From CAZAMT01 sp964486145 (GTDB lineage Bacteria > Bacteroidota > Bacteroidia > Bacteroidales > JAAAOM01): a DNA stretch of 6,786 nt. Below are positions 1-6,786 of the stretch, piece after piece. Every line of letters starts with the position of its first letter. The stretch's first letter is position 1. The notes below the pieces were generated by a model, which saw only the letters and a list, made by a program, of their open reading frames with translations, was not told the DNA's origin and did not search any database. The stretch is from the NCBI GenBank assembly GCA_964486145.1, contig CAZAMT010000227.1:1-6786 (forward strand). Reading direction: 5' to 3'. A program made the position numbers and the translations under genes.

Positions 1-2
1 AA

Positions 3-35
3 ATTGAAACATATTACACGTTTTTACTAATTTTG
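3..35 (+). promoter_or_regulatory. Probable Bacteroidota-type promoter of ribF
   Basis: TAATTTTG at 28-35 is an exact match to the Bacteroidota primary-sigma -7 consensus TAnnTTTG. An ATTG at 3-6, 21 bases upstream, is a three-of-four match to the -33 box TTTG at acceptable spacing. From the usual -7 to start distance, transcription would begin at about 40-43, so the leader is very short. The TAA inside the -7 box is also an in-frame stop for ribF, so the reading frame cannot extend further left. The element is read from sequence only, and an 8-mer with two free positions occurs by chance about once in 2 kb per strand. Confidence 0.55.
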
Positions 36-57
36 CCAATTGCAAAAATTGTTTCAT

Positions 58-1017
58 TTGAGAATACATGCATCCATAGATACAATTGAAGTAAATAAAC
101 CTGTGGTTACCATGGGTAATTTCGATGGCGTTCACCGTGGTCATCAAGCGATCATTGATCATGTCAATGGCCTTGCACGTGGCTATGACGGGGAATCAGT
201 GTTAATCACGTTTTGGCCTCATCCACGCGTTGTTTTGCAACCGCATCTTGTAAACTCACTGAAATTTTTAACCCTTATGGATGAAAAAAAAGAAATCCTC
301 CATAAAACCGGACTTGATCATTTGATTATCATTCCATTTACCGAAGTGTTTTCCGGGTTAAGTTATCGCCAGTTTATCAAAGATTACCTTGTGTATGGTT
401 TGAATATGAGACATTTGGTTTTGGGATTTAACCATCAGTTTGGAAAAAACAGGGAAGGCAGATTTGAAAATGTTCAGGAACTCGCAACAGAATTTGATTT
501 CAAGGTTGATAAAGTCGGGCAGTTATCCATCAACGAAGAATTGGTTAGCTCTTCTTCCATACGAAATTTAATCCTTGCCGGTAACGTATCAAAAGCGAAT
601 GCTTGTCTTGGATACAACTACTTTATTGATGGACAAGTGGGTACTGGCAAAAAGCTGGGAAGAACCATCGGGTTTCCTACTGCAAACATTCAGCATATCA
701 GTCAGAAGAAACTAATTCCTGCTGATGGCGTATATGCTGTTCAATTAAAAATCGCCGGTAAAAGTCATAACGGGATGGTGAACATTGGCACGCGGCCAAC
801 GGTAAACTCAGACCATTCCGGTAAAAGCATCGAAGTGCATATTTTTGATTTTTCTGACGATATCTATTCAAGGAAAATAAGGTTGTATTTTTTGGACCGA
901 ATCCGGGATGAGAAAAAATTTTCCGGACTGGAGGAACTAAAAGCCCAACTGGTTCATGACGAATCAGCCGCACGCGAATTAATTGAACAAAACAAGTTAA
1001 ATGCCCTTAGTGTATAA
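58..1017 (+). CDS. ribF: Bifunctional riboflavin kinase / FAD synthetase RibF (TTG start)
   Basis: RibF is a cytosolic enzyme that phosphorylates riboflavin to FMN and then adenylylates FMN to FAD. Numbering from the TTG at 58 gives 319 residues, normal for the family. The N-terminal nucleotidyltransferase domain shows GNFDGVHRGH (20-29), GFNHQFGKNREG (123-134) and SSSSIR (164-169), a conservative variant of the usual SSTxIR. The C-terminal flavokinase domain shows GKKLGRTIGFPTANI (about 197-211), GVYAV, NIGTRPT (242-248) and the presumed catalytic Glu in IEVHIFDF (Glu about 259). No in-frame ATG lies ahead of the first catalytic motif. Possible starts are TTG at 40, 49 and 58. I prefer 58 because MRIHASID resembles the usual Bacteroidota N terminus and because 40 falls at the predicted transcription start. 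A 325-residue form starting at 40 is the alternative. ahcY follows after 42 bases with no terminator, so the two may be co-transcribed. No FMN riboswitch precedes it within the window. Confidence 0.95.
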   Translation: MRIHASIDTIEVNKPVVTMGNFDGVHRGHQAIIDHVNGLARGYDGESVLITFWPHPRVVLQPHLVNSLKFLTLMDEKKEILHKTGLDHLIIIPFTEVFSGLSYRQFIKDYLVYGLNMRHLVLGFNHQFGKNREGRFENVQELATEFDFKVDKVGQLSINEELVSSSSIRNLILAGNVSKANACLGYNYFIDGQVGTGKKLGRTIGFPTANIQHISQKKLIPADGVYAVQLKIAGKSHNGMVNIGTRPTVNSDHSGKSIEVHIFDFSDDIYSRKIRLYFLDRIRDEKKFSGLEELKAQLVHDESAARELIEQNKLNALSV

Positions 1018-1059
1018 GAAAATTAGTAAATTAGATATAATATTAATACAAATTGTAAA

Positions 1060-2481
1060 ATGAAAACAGAAGTAACAACTGAAGCATTGCCTTACAAAGT
1101 GAAAGACATGGAGCTGGCAGAATATGGAAGAAAAGAAATTGAAATTGCAGAAAAAGAAATGCCCGGATTAATTGCCATACGCGAAAAATATGGCAAAGAT
1201 AAGCCACTCTCCGGAGCAAGGATCACAGGCTCACTGCACATGACCATTCAAACAGCAGTGCTCATTGAAACACTGGTTGAACTTGGAGCAGATGTACGTT
1301 GGGCGAGTTGCAACATTTTTTCAACTCAGGATCACGCCGCAGCAGCAATTGCAAAAGCAGGAATCCCGGTATTTGCCTGGAAGGGAGAAACGCTTGAAGA
1401 ATACTGGTGGTGTACTGATCAGGCTTTAACTTTTCCGGAAGGAAAAGGTCCAAACCTTATTGTTGATGATGGTGGAGATGCTTCACTGTTCGTGCATCTG
1501 GGTTACAAAGCAGAAGATGATCCTTCCATCCTGGAAAAAACACCTGCCAATAGAGAAGAAAGTGTTATCCTTAACCAGTTGAAAGAAATTCTGAGCCTAG
1601 ATGGACAAAAATGGCACCGCATGGCCAGTGAACTCAAAGGTGTCTCAGAAGAAACAACCACCGGGGTACACAGGCTATATCAAATGAAAGAGCGGGGCGA
1701 ACTTCTTTTCCCGGCCATCAACGTGAATGATTCGGTGACAAAATCCAAATTTGACAATCTCTATGGCTGTCGGGAATCACTTGCCGATGGTATTAAAAGG
1801 GCAACAGATGTTATGGTTGCCGGAAAAGTAGTTGTTGTGCTTGGTTATGGCGACGTAGGTAAAGGCTGTGCCCAATCTATGAGAGGATTTGGAGCAAGGG
1901 TTGTTGTTACCGAAATTGATCCGATATGTGCATTGCAGGCTGCTATGGAAGGTTTTGAAGTTACTACCATAGATCAAGCCCTGAAAGAAGGAAATATTTT
2001 TGTTACCACCACCGGTAATAAAGACGTGATCACCATTGAACACATGGCCAACATGAAAGATCAGGCCATTGTTTGCAACATCGGACACTTTGACAATGAA
2101 ATTCAGGTTGATAAACTCAACGAATATCCTAATGTTCAAAGAATCAATATCAAACCGCAGGTTGATAAATATGTGTTTCCGAACGGCAATTCCATTTTCC
2201 TTCTCGCTGAAGGAAGGCTGGTTAATCTCGGCTGTGCTACCGGCCATCCATCGTTTGTTATGAGTAATTCATTTACAAATCAAAGTTTAGCGCAAATCGA
2301 GCTTTGGCAAAATGATTATGAAATTGATGTTTACAGGTTGCCAAAACAACTTGATGAAGAAGTTGCCCGGTTGCATCTCGGTCAGTTGGGTGTGAAATTA
2401 ACCAAATTAACACAAGAACAGGCTGATTACCTTGGTATACCGTTAAATGGCCCGTTTAAACCAGATCATTACAGATACTAA
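1060..2481 (+). CDS. ahcY: S-adenosyl-L-homocysteine hydrolase (adenosylhomocysteinase)
   Basis: This cytosolic NAD-dependent enzyme reversibly splits S-adenosylhomocysteine into adenosine and homocysteine, relieving product inhibition of methyltransferases and feeding the methionine cycle. It has 473 residues. Visible features are GSLHMT (57-62, substrate His60), the first family signature SCNIFSTQDHAAAAIA (83-98), DDGGD with Asp137, GVSEETTTGVH with Glu198, NVNDSVTKSKFDN with Lys228 and Asp232, the NAD-binding Rossmann signature GKVVVVLGYGDVGKGCA (255-271), NIGHFD with His343, and the C-terminal KPDHYRY (467-473), whose Lys and Tyr reach the partner subunit's NAD in the tetramer. The segment at about 150-190 corresponds to the roughly 40-residue insertion present in many bacterial and plant enzymes and absent from the mammalian one. 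The ATG at 1060 gives a normal N terminus. No Shine-Dalgarno is present; the upstream bases are A/T rich. A strong terminator follows 20 bases after the stop, so ahcY ends its transcript. All key residues expected from the family are present. Confidence 0.98.
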   Translation: MKTEVTTEALPYKVKDMELAEYGRKEIEIAEKEMPGLIAIREKYGKDKPLSGARITGSLHMTIQTAVLIETLVELGADVRWASCNIFSTQDHAAAAIAKAGIPVFAWKGETLEEYWWCTDQALTFPEGKGPNLIVDDGGDASLFVHLGYKAEDDPSILEKTPANREESVILNQLKEILSLDGQKWHRMASELKGVSEETTTGVHRLYQMKERGELLFPAINVNDSVTKSKFDNLYGCRESLADGIKRATDVMVAGKVVVVLGYGDVGKGCAQSMRGFGARVVVTEIDPICALQAAMEGFEVTTIDQALKEGNIFVTTTGNKDVITIEHMANMKDQAIVCNIGHFDNEIQVDKLNEYPNVQRINIKPQVDKYVFPNGNSIFLLAEGRLVNLGCATGHPSFVMSNSFTNQSLAQIELWQNDYEIDVYRLPKQLDEEVARLHLGQLGVKLTKLTQEQADYLGIPLNGPFKPDHYRY

Positions 2482-2501
2482 AATGATGTGTACCCCATAC
2501 C

Positions 2502-2534
2502 AAAAACGCCATGCCTGCAGCATGGCGTTTTTTT
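2502..2534 (+). terminator. Intrinsic (rho-independent) terminator after ahcY
   Basis: A perfect 13-bp inverted repeat pairs 2502-2514 (AAAAACGCCATGC) with 2520-2532 around a 5-base loop (CTGCA). It is followed without a break by a run of seven T (2528-2534), some of which pair with the leading A run. The GC-rich core plus U-tract is a textbook terminator. It starts 20 bases beyond the ahcY stop and separates ribF-ahcY from mutAB. The A-tract on the left arm means the structure could also act on the opposite strand, although no minus-strand gene is visible here. Confidence 0.93.
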
Positions 2535-2629
2535 CTAAAAATGTTATCTGAAACCAGTATTTGTTGTAAAACACATCAGTTTATAAGCAACATTCATAGC
2601 CAATGTACATTAATTCAGGGAAAAACATG

Positions 2630-2637
2630 TATTTTTG
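2630..2637 (+). promoter_or_regulatory. Probable -7 element of the mutAB promoter
   Basis: TATTTTTG exactly matches the Bacteroidota -7 consensus TAnnTTTG and lies 24 bases before the mutA ATG, which predicts a leader of roughly 20 bases. No convincing TTTG -33 box is found 19-21 bases upstream; that region instead holds the palindrome AATGTACATT (2602-2611). The position just after a strong terminator supports an independent promoter for mutAB. The intergenic stretch (2482-2661) shows no cobalamin riboswitch; the about 125 bases between terminator and ATG are too short for a typical one. Confidence 0.5.
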
Positions 2638-2661
2638 CACTTCAAATTTTAAAAACCGATT

Positions 2662-4527
2662 ATGGGAGACGAAAAACAGAAGAAGTTGTTTGATGAATTC
2701 CCTCCAGTTTCTACAAAGGATTGGGAAGACAAAATAAACACTGATTTGAAAGGAGCTGATTATAACAAAAAGTTAATATGGAAAACAATAGAAGGATTCG
2801 ATGTCAGACCCTATTATCGTGCCGAAAACCTGGAAGATTTGGATTATTTGAATGTAAATCCCGGTGAATTTCCATTTGCCAGGGGAGTCCGTTCAAAAAA
2901 AAACTACTGGGAAATTACCGAAGAAATTAAGGTTGGGAATAGCAAAGAATCCAACAAAAAGGCTTTAAACGCTCTGAGTAAGGGTGCCACCAGCCTGATT
3001 TTTACGTTTGATAAAGAAATCAGCCTCAGTGATCTAAATATTCTCCTTGATGATGTTTACATCGAATGCATTCGTATTCACCTGAACGCAGGTAAAAGTG
3101 TATCAGCTATTGCAGAAATGTACAAAAAACTAATTGAAAAAAGGCAGGTCAAACCCACCGACCTGTTTGGATCCATTATCTTTGATCCTATTGGAGAACT
3201 AACAAAAACAGGGCATTTTTACGTTTCGGAAGAGCATGATTTTAAAACCCTCTACCAATTTACTTCTGATGATGCACTAAAATCTTTAAAAACCATTGCA
3301 GTAAAAGGTGATATTTTTAGTAATGCCGGAGCGTCCATTGTTCAGGAATTAGGCTTAAGCCTTTCTGCAGGAGCTGAATATCTGACCAGATTAACCGATG
3401 CAGGTCTTCCCATTGATCAGATTGCTCCAAAAGTTCAGTTTCATTTTGGCATTGGCTCCAACTATTTTTTGGAAATAGCCAAATTGCGTGCTGCCCGTGT
3501 CCTGTGGGCAAATATTGTAAACGCTTACAATCCGTCTTCGCAAGATGCCACAAAAATGTTTATCCATTCATCAACATCTGACTGGAATAAAACCATTTAC
3601 GATCCGCATGTAAATCTACTGAGAACAACTACTGAAGCCATGTCAGCGATTATTGGCGGGACAGATTCATTGCTGGTCAAACCTTTTGACAGCTATTATG
3701 AAAAACCCGAAAATTGGACTGAACGCATTGCCCGGAATACGCAAATCATTCTTAAAGAGGAAGCCTATCTTGATAAAGTGATTGATCCCGGGGCAGGCTC
3801 GTATTACATTGAAAACCTTACAAATAATATTGTTGACAAAGCATGGGAACTGTTTTTGGATATTCAGGAAAGAGATGGATATTTGGCTGCATTCAAAAAC
3901 GGGATAATTCAACAATTCGTTGGAGAAACTGCAAATAAAAGAAACCAGTTTATTGCAACCCGACGCGAAGTGTTGCTGGGAACCAATCAATACCCGAATG
4001 CAGATGAGAAAATTAAGGACAAAATAAACTTTGATTATGCCTTCCCCGAAATGCAAAATGGTTTCGAGAAGATCGCTGAGCCCCTGCTTGTTTATCGGGG
4101 AGCCATGGAATTTGAAAAACTGCGTCTCGCAACAGAAAAAAATTCAAAAGAACCGGTCGTATTTCTGTTGACCATTGGGCATCCGGTATGGAGAAAAGCA
4201 CGGGCCGGATTTTCTTCCGGTTTCTTTGCATGCGCCGGTTATAAAGTAATTGACAATCCGGGCTTTGCAACAGCAGAAGAGGGTGTTGAAGCTGCGAAAC
4301 AAGCAGGTGCAGATATCGTTGTCCTTTGCAGCTCTGACGATGAATATTCCGAGATTGCGCCTAAAATATATGAACAGTTGCATGACCACACGGCTGTTGT
4401 TGTGGCCGGTGCGCCCGCTTCCATGAATGAACTAAAAGAAAAAGGCATTGAGCATTTTATCCATGTTAAATCAAATGTGCTGGAAACCTTGAAATTATTT
4501 CATAAGAAATTAAATATTACAGTATAA
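2662..4527 (+). CDS. mutA: Methylmalonyl-CoA mutase small (non-catalytic) subunit
   Basis: MutA partners MutB in the heterodimeric adenosylcobalamin-dependent mutase interconverting (R)-methylmalonyl-CoA and succinyl-CoA in the cytosol. It has 621 residues, close to the Propionibacterium MutA length. The acyl-CoA mutase TIM-barrel domain (about 15-440) is recognisable from stretches shared with MutB: FHFGIGSNYFLEIAKLRAAR (about 260-279), ERIARNTQIILKEE (354-367) and VIDPGAGSYYIENLT (373-387). The C-terminal flavodoxin-like domain (about 497-615) resembles a B12-binding domain but is degenerate. Where MutB has DGHDRG, this protein reads GHPVWRKARAGF (506-517), without the Asp-x-His-x-x-Gly ligand motif, and the segment matching the MutB substrate region RNTYIYPP is also absent. 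That is normal for this subunit and indicates a structural role rather than decay. The ATG at 2662 is followed by a typical N terminus (KDWEDKINTDLKG). mutB lies 28 bases downstream, surely in the same operon. Confidence 0.95.
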   Translation: MGDEKQKKLFDEFPPVSTKDWEDKINTDLKGADYNKKLIWKTIEGFDVRPYYRAENLEDLDYLNVNPGEFPFARGVRSKKNYWEITEEIKVGNSKESNKKALNALSKGATSLIFTFDKEISLSDLNILLDDVYIECIRIHLNAGKSVSAIAEMYKKLIEKRQVKPTDLFGSIIFDPIGELTKTGHFYVSEEHDFKTLYQFTSDDALKSLKTIAVKGDIFSNAGASIVQELGLSLSAGAEYLTRLTDAGLPIDQIAPKVQFHFGIGSNYFLEIAKLRAARVLWANIVNAYNPSSQDATKMFIHSSTSDWNKTIYDPHVNLLRTTTEAMSAIIGGTDSLLVKPFDSYYEKPENWTERIARNTQIILKEEAYLDKVIDPGAGSYYIENLTNNIVDKAWELFLDIQERDGYLAAFKNGIIQQFVGETANKRNQFIATRREVLLGTNQYPNADEKIKDKINFDYAFPEMQNGFEKIAEPLLVYRGAMEFEKLRLATEKNSKEPVVFLLTIGHPVWRKARAGFSSGFFACAGYKVIDNPGFATAEEGVEAAKQAGADIVVLCSSDDEYSEIAPKIYEQLHDHTAVVVAGAPASMNELKEKGIEHFIHVKSNVLETLKLFHKKLNITV

Positions 4528-4555
4528 AAATTGTTTGAATGATAAACAAATAGCA

Positions 4556-6712
4556 ATGAAGCCAAACTTTAAAGATATCAATATAAAAAAACCAAATCAG
4601 GGTACCTTAAGCGGCACTGAATTTCAAAAAAAACAGAGCATTGAAAAAAACTGGTTGACACCGGAGCAAATTCCTGTGAAACCCGTTTATACGAAAGATG
4701 ATTTGCTCAATTTAGAACATTTGAACTATGCAGCAGGTCTGTCGCCTTACCTTCGTGGCCCCTATTCTACCATGTATGTGACAAGACCCTGGACGATTCG
4801 TCAATACGCCGGATTTTCAACTGCTGAAGAATCGAATGCCTTTTACCGCCGGAACCTTGCTGCCGGTCAAAAGGGATTGTCCGTAGCTTTCGATCTGGCA
4901 ACACACCGGGGTTATGACTCTGATCACGAGCGGGTAGAAGGTGATGTTGGTAAAGCTGGCGTAGCTATTGACTCCATCCTGGATATGAAAATTCTGTTTG
5001 ACCAGATTCCGTTGAATAAAATGTCGGTGTCCATGACCATGAATGGCGCTGTACTTCCGGTGATGGCTTTTTACATTGTAACCGCACTGGAACAGGGTGC
5101 TAAGCTGGAAGAACTAAGCGGAACCATTCAAAACGATATATTAAAGGAGTTCATGGTTCGAAATACATACATTTATCCACCGGATCCATCCATGCGAATC
5201 ATTGCAGATATCTTTGAATATACATCGAAATACATGCCCCGCTTTAATTCAATCAGCATTTCGGGTTATCATATGCAGGAAGCCGGAGCAACGAATGACA
5301 TTGAAATGGCCTATACCCTTGCTGATGGTTTAAATTACATACGAACAGGGATGAAAGCAGGGCTTGATATTGATGCGTTTGCACCACGGTTGTCGTTTTT
5401 CTGGGCTATCGGGATGAATCATTTCATGGAAATTGCAAAAATGAGGGCTGCCCGTATGCTGTGGGCCAAACTTGTTAAACAATTCAATCCGAAAAACCCA
5501 AAATCGCTTGCTCTCCGAACCCACTCACAAACATCCGGGTGGAGCCTTACCGAGCAGGATCCTTTCAATAATGTAGCCAGAACTTGCGTTGAAGCAATGG
5601 CTGCGGCACTTGGACATACACAGTCGTTGCATACCAATGCCCTTGATGAAGCCATAGCACTCCCAACAGATTTTTCTGCACGTATTGCACGAAATACACA
5701 AATCTATATCCAGGAAGAAACACAGATTCACCGCCAGGTTGATCCCTGGGCAGGCTCGTATTATGTTGAATCGCTTACAAATGAACTGGCACAAAAGGCC
5801 TGGGACCATATCGAGGAAATTGAAAAGCTTGGAGGAATGGCCAAAGCAATTGAAACAGGAATTCCAAAAATGAGAATTGAAGAAGCAGCAGCGCGAAAAC
5901 AGGCACGCATCGATTCCATGAAAGATACAATTGTTGGAATAAATAAATACCGATTGGACAAAGAAGATCCCATTGAAATTCTGGAAGTGGACAATACTGC
6001 CGTTCGAAATTCTCAAATCCAACGCATTGAAAAACTAAAATCCGAACGAAACAGCAATGATGTGCAACAAGCATTAAACGCGATTACCAAAGCCGTGGAA
6101 AGTGGTAAGGGTAATTTACTGGAACTTTCAGTGGATGCTGCCAAAAAAAGAGCGACCCTGGGTGAAATATCCGGTGCCATTGAAAAAGTAACCGGAAGAT
6201 ATAAAGCGGTGATACGATCGATATCCGGTATTTATTCATCCGAATCCGGTGAAGATGAGACTTACAAAGAAGCGAGGAATCTGGCTGAAAAGTTTGCCAA
6301 AACCGAAGGCCGTCAGCCACGGATCATGATTGCAAAAATGGGACAGGATGGTCACGACCGGGGTGCGAAAGTAGTTTCAACCGGTTACGCGGATATTGGA
6401 TTTGACGTGGACATCGGCCCGTTGTTTCAAACACCTGCAGAAGCAGCCAAACAAGCTGTTGAAAACGATGTACATGTTCTCGGTGTATCATCACTGGCAG
6501 CGGGCCATAAAACTCTGATTCCCAAAGTTATGGAAGAATTAAAAAAGCTTGGTCGGGAAGATATCATGGTCATCGCAGGAGGTGTAATTCCCGCGCAGGA
6601 TTATGATTTTCTCTACGATGCCGGTGTTGTGGCCATATTTGGCCCGGGAACTTCGGTTTCAATGGCAGCCAAAAAAATTCTGGAAGTACTCATTGCTGCA
6701 TATCAGGATTAG
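4556..6712 (+). CDS. mutB: Methylmalonyl-CoA mutase large (catalytic, B12-binding) subunit
   Basis: This is the catalytic subunit of the adenosylcobalamin-dependent mutase that rearranges succinyl-CoA and (R)-methylmalonyl-CoA by a radical mechanism. Numbering from the ATG at 4556 gives 718 residues. The TIM barrel (about 35-460) contains LRGPYSTMYVTRPWTIRQYAGF, whose Tyr74 and Arg202 (in MVRNTYIYPP) correspond to the Tyr89 and Arg207 that select methylmalonyl-CoA in the Propionibacterium enzyme, and GYHMQEAGAT with Tyr238 and His239 in the active site. A linker (about 465-585) leads to the C-terminal B12 domain with KMGQDGHDRGAKVVSTGY; His600 of DGHDRG is the lower axial cobalt ligand, followed by GVSSLAAGH and AGGVIP. 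These residues argue for methylmalonyl-CoA rather than isobutyryl- or ethylmalonyl-CoA mutase. A TTG at 4535 could extend the protein by seven residues (725), but the ATG gives the usual N terminus MKPNFKDI. The accessory GTPase MeaB and the methylmalonyl-CoA epimerase are not in the window. Confidence 0.97.
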   Translation: MKPNFKDINIKKPNQGTLSGTEFQKKQSIEKNWLTPEQIPVKPVYTKDDLLNLEHLNYAAGLSPYLRGPYSTMYVTRPWTIRQYAGFSTAEESNAFYRRNLAAGQKGLSVAFDLATHRGYDSDHERVEGDVGKAGVAIDSILDMKILFDQIPLNKMSVSMTMNGAVLPVMAFYIVTALEQGAKLEELSGTIQNDILKEFMVRNTYIYPPDPSMRIIADIFEYTSKYMPRFNSISISGYHMQEAGATNDIEMAYTLADGLNYIRTGMKAGLDIDAFAPRLSFFWAIGMNHFMEIAKMRAARMLWAKLVKQFNPKNPKSLALRTHSQTSGWSLTEQDPFNNVARTCVEAMAAALGHTQSLHTNALDEAIALPTDFSARIARNTQIYIQEETQIHRQVDPWAGSYYVESLTNELAQKAWDHIEEIEKLGGMAKAIETGIPKMRIEEAAARKQARIDSMKDTIVGINKYRLDKEDPIEILEVDNTAVRNSQIQRIEKLKSERNSNDVQQALNAITKAVESGKGNLLELSVDAAKKRATLGEISGAIEKVTGRYKAVIRSISGIYSSESGEDETYKEARNLAEKFAKTEGRQPRIMIAKMGQDGHDRGAKVVSTGYADIGFDVDIGPLFQTPAEAAKQAVENDVHVLGVSSLAAGHKTLIPKVMEELKKLGREDIMVIAGGVIPAQDYDFLYDAGVVAIFGPGTSVSMAAKKILEVLIAAYQD

Positions 6713-6751
6713 AACAGAAAAATATATGAGCCCGGTCTAAAAAGCCACCTT

Positions 6752-6777
6752 ACCCCTAAATCCCCTAAAGGGGACTT
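6752..6777. repeat. Palindromic intergenic repeat (CCCCTAAA / GGGG type)
   Basis: Two copies of CCCCTAAA (6753-6760 and 6762-6769) are followed by GGGGACTT. TCCCC at 6761-6765 pairs with GGGGA at 6770-6774 around a TAAA loop, and two further A-T pairs form beyond one A-C mismatch. The first CCCCT (6753-6757) could instead pair with AGGGG (6769-6773), so two hairpins compete. From general familiarity, this sequence closely resembles a short palindromic element scattered between genes in many Bacteroidota genomes. Its function is unclear; it may help form 3' ends. It lies 39 bases after the mutB stop, where no other terminator is visible, but there is no T run after the stem. The window edge may cut the element. 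Confidence 0.6.
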
Positions 6778-6786
6778 CTTCAAACT

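Noticed and set aside
1018..1059. A separate promoter for ahcY in the 42-base gap after ribF
   Set aside because: TACAAATTG at 1047-1055 is one base too long for TAnnTTTG, and a transcript starting from it would begin inside the coding region. No -33 box is visible. Co-transcription with ribF is simpler.
1777..2247. A 156-codon minus-strand open frame inside ahcY
   Set aside because: It lies wholly within a strongly conserved gene, and its translation is a Phe/Ile/Asn-rich antisense product without domain features; it is a shadow frame. The same applies to the minus-strand frames within mutA and mutB, including 5525-6022.
2502..2534. The palindrome as an attachment site or operator rather than a terminator
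   Set aside because: The uninterrupted T run directly after the GC-rich stem and its place just after a stop codon fit an intrinsic terminator, and no integrase or mobile gene is nearby.
2511..2693. A 60-codon + strand open frame between ahcY and mutA
   Set aside because: It begins inside the terminator stem and ends overlapping the start of mutA in another frame; its protein resembles nothing I recognise, and it spans the probable mutAB promoter.
4141..4380. Loss of the B12-ligand motif DxHxxG in MutA as a sign of a decaying gene
   Set aside because: A degenerate cobalamin domain is the normal state of the small subunit of heterodimeric methylmalonyl-CoA mutases, and the frame is intact over its full length.
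6753..6769. CCCCTAAATCCCCTAAA looks like a eukaryotic telomere repeat
   Set aside because: There are only two units, one base apart, followed by a complementary GGGG arm, and the context is plainly bacterial. A palindromic intergenic repeat explains it better.

Overview
The window looks like a chromosomal segment from a member of the Bacteroidota. The evidence is a moderately AT-rich composition, no Shine-Dalgarno sequence ahead of any of the four genes, two exact matches to the Bacteroidota -7 promoter element (TAnnTTTG) placed just upstream of the two apparent transcription units, and protein sequences that read like Bacteroidota versions of their families (for example the split MutA/MutB mutase and the RibF motif GFNHQFGKNREG). 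The exact lineage cannot be fixed from the sequence alone.

Layout: all four genes are complete and on the + strand. Unit 1 has a promoter at the left edge (about 3-35), then ribF (bifunctional riboflavin kinase / FAD synthetase, probably starting at a TTG codon), then after 42 bases ahcY (S-adenosylhomocysteine hydrolase). It is closed by a strong intrinsic terminator at 2502-2534. Unit 2 has a -7 element at 2630-2637, then mutA (small, non-catalytic subunit of methylmalonyl-CoA mutase) and, 28 bases later, mutB (large, catalytic, B12-binding subunit). The window ends in a GGGG/CCCC palindromic intergenic repeat of a kind familiar from Bacteroidota genomes. No gap without a gene exceeds 180 bases. 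No tRNA, rRNA, CRISPR array, insertion sequence or cobalamin/FMN riboswitch was seen.

How the genes work together: MutA and MutB form a heterodimer that interconverts succinyl-CoA and (R)-methylmalonyl-CoA, the B12-dependent step of propionate production or propionate/odd-chain assimilation. RibF makes FMN and FAD. AhcY removes the methylation by-product SAH and returns homocysteine to the methionine cycle. The two units share only a loose theme of cofactor and one-carbon metabolism, and the terminator between them suggests separate transcription.

This is essentially ordinary housekeeping sequence. I found no evidence of an undescribed system. The points worth a second look are small: the non-ATG start of ribF close to its own promoter, the start choice for mutB, a small palindrome where the mutA -33 box should be, a near-identical nucleotide stretch shared by the mutA and mutB paralogues, and the terminal palindromic repeat.
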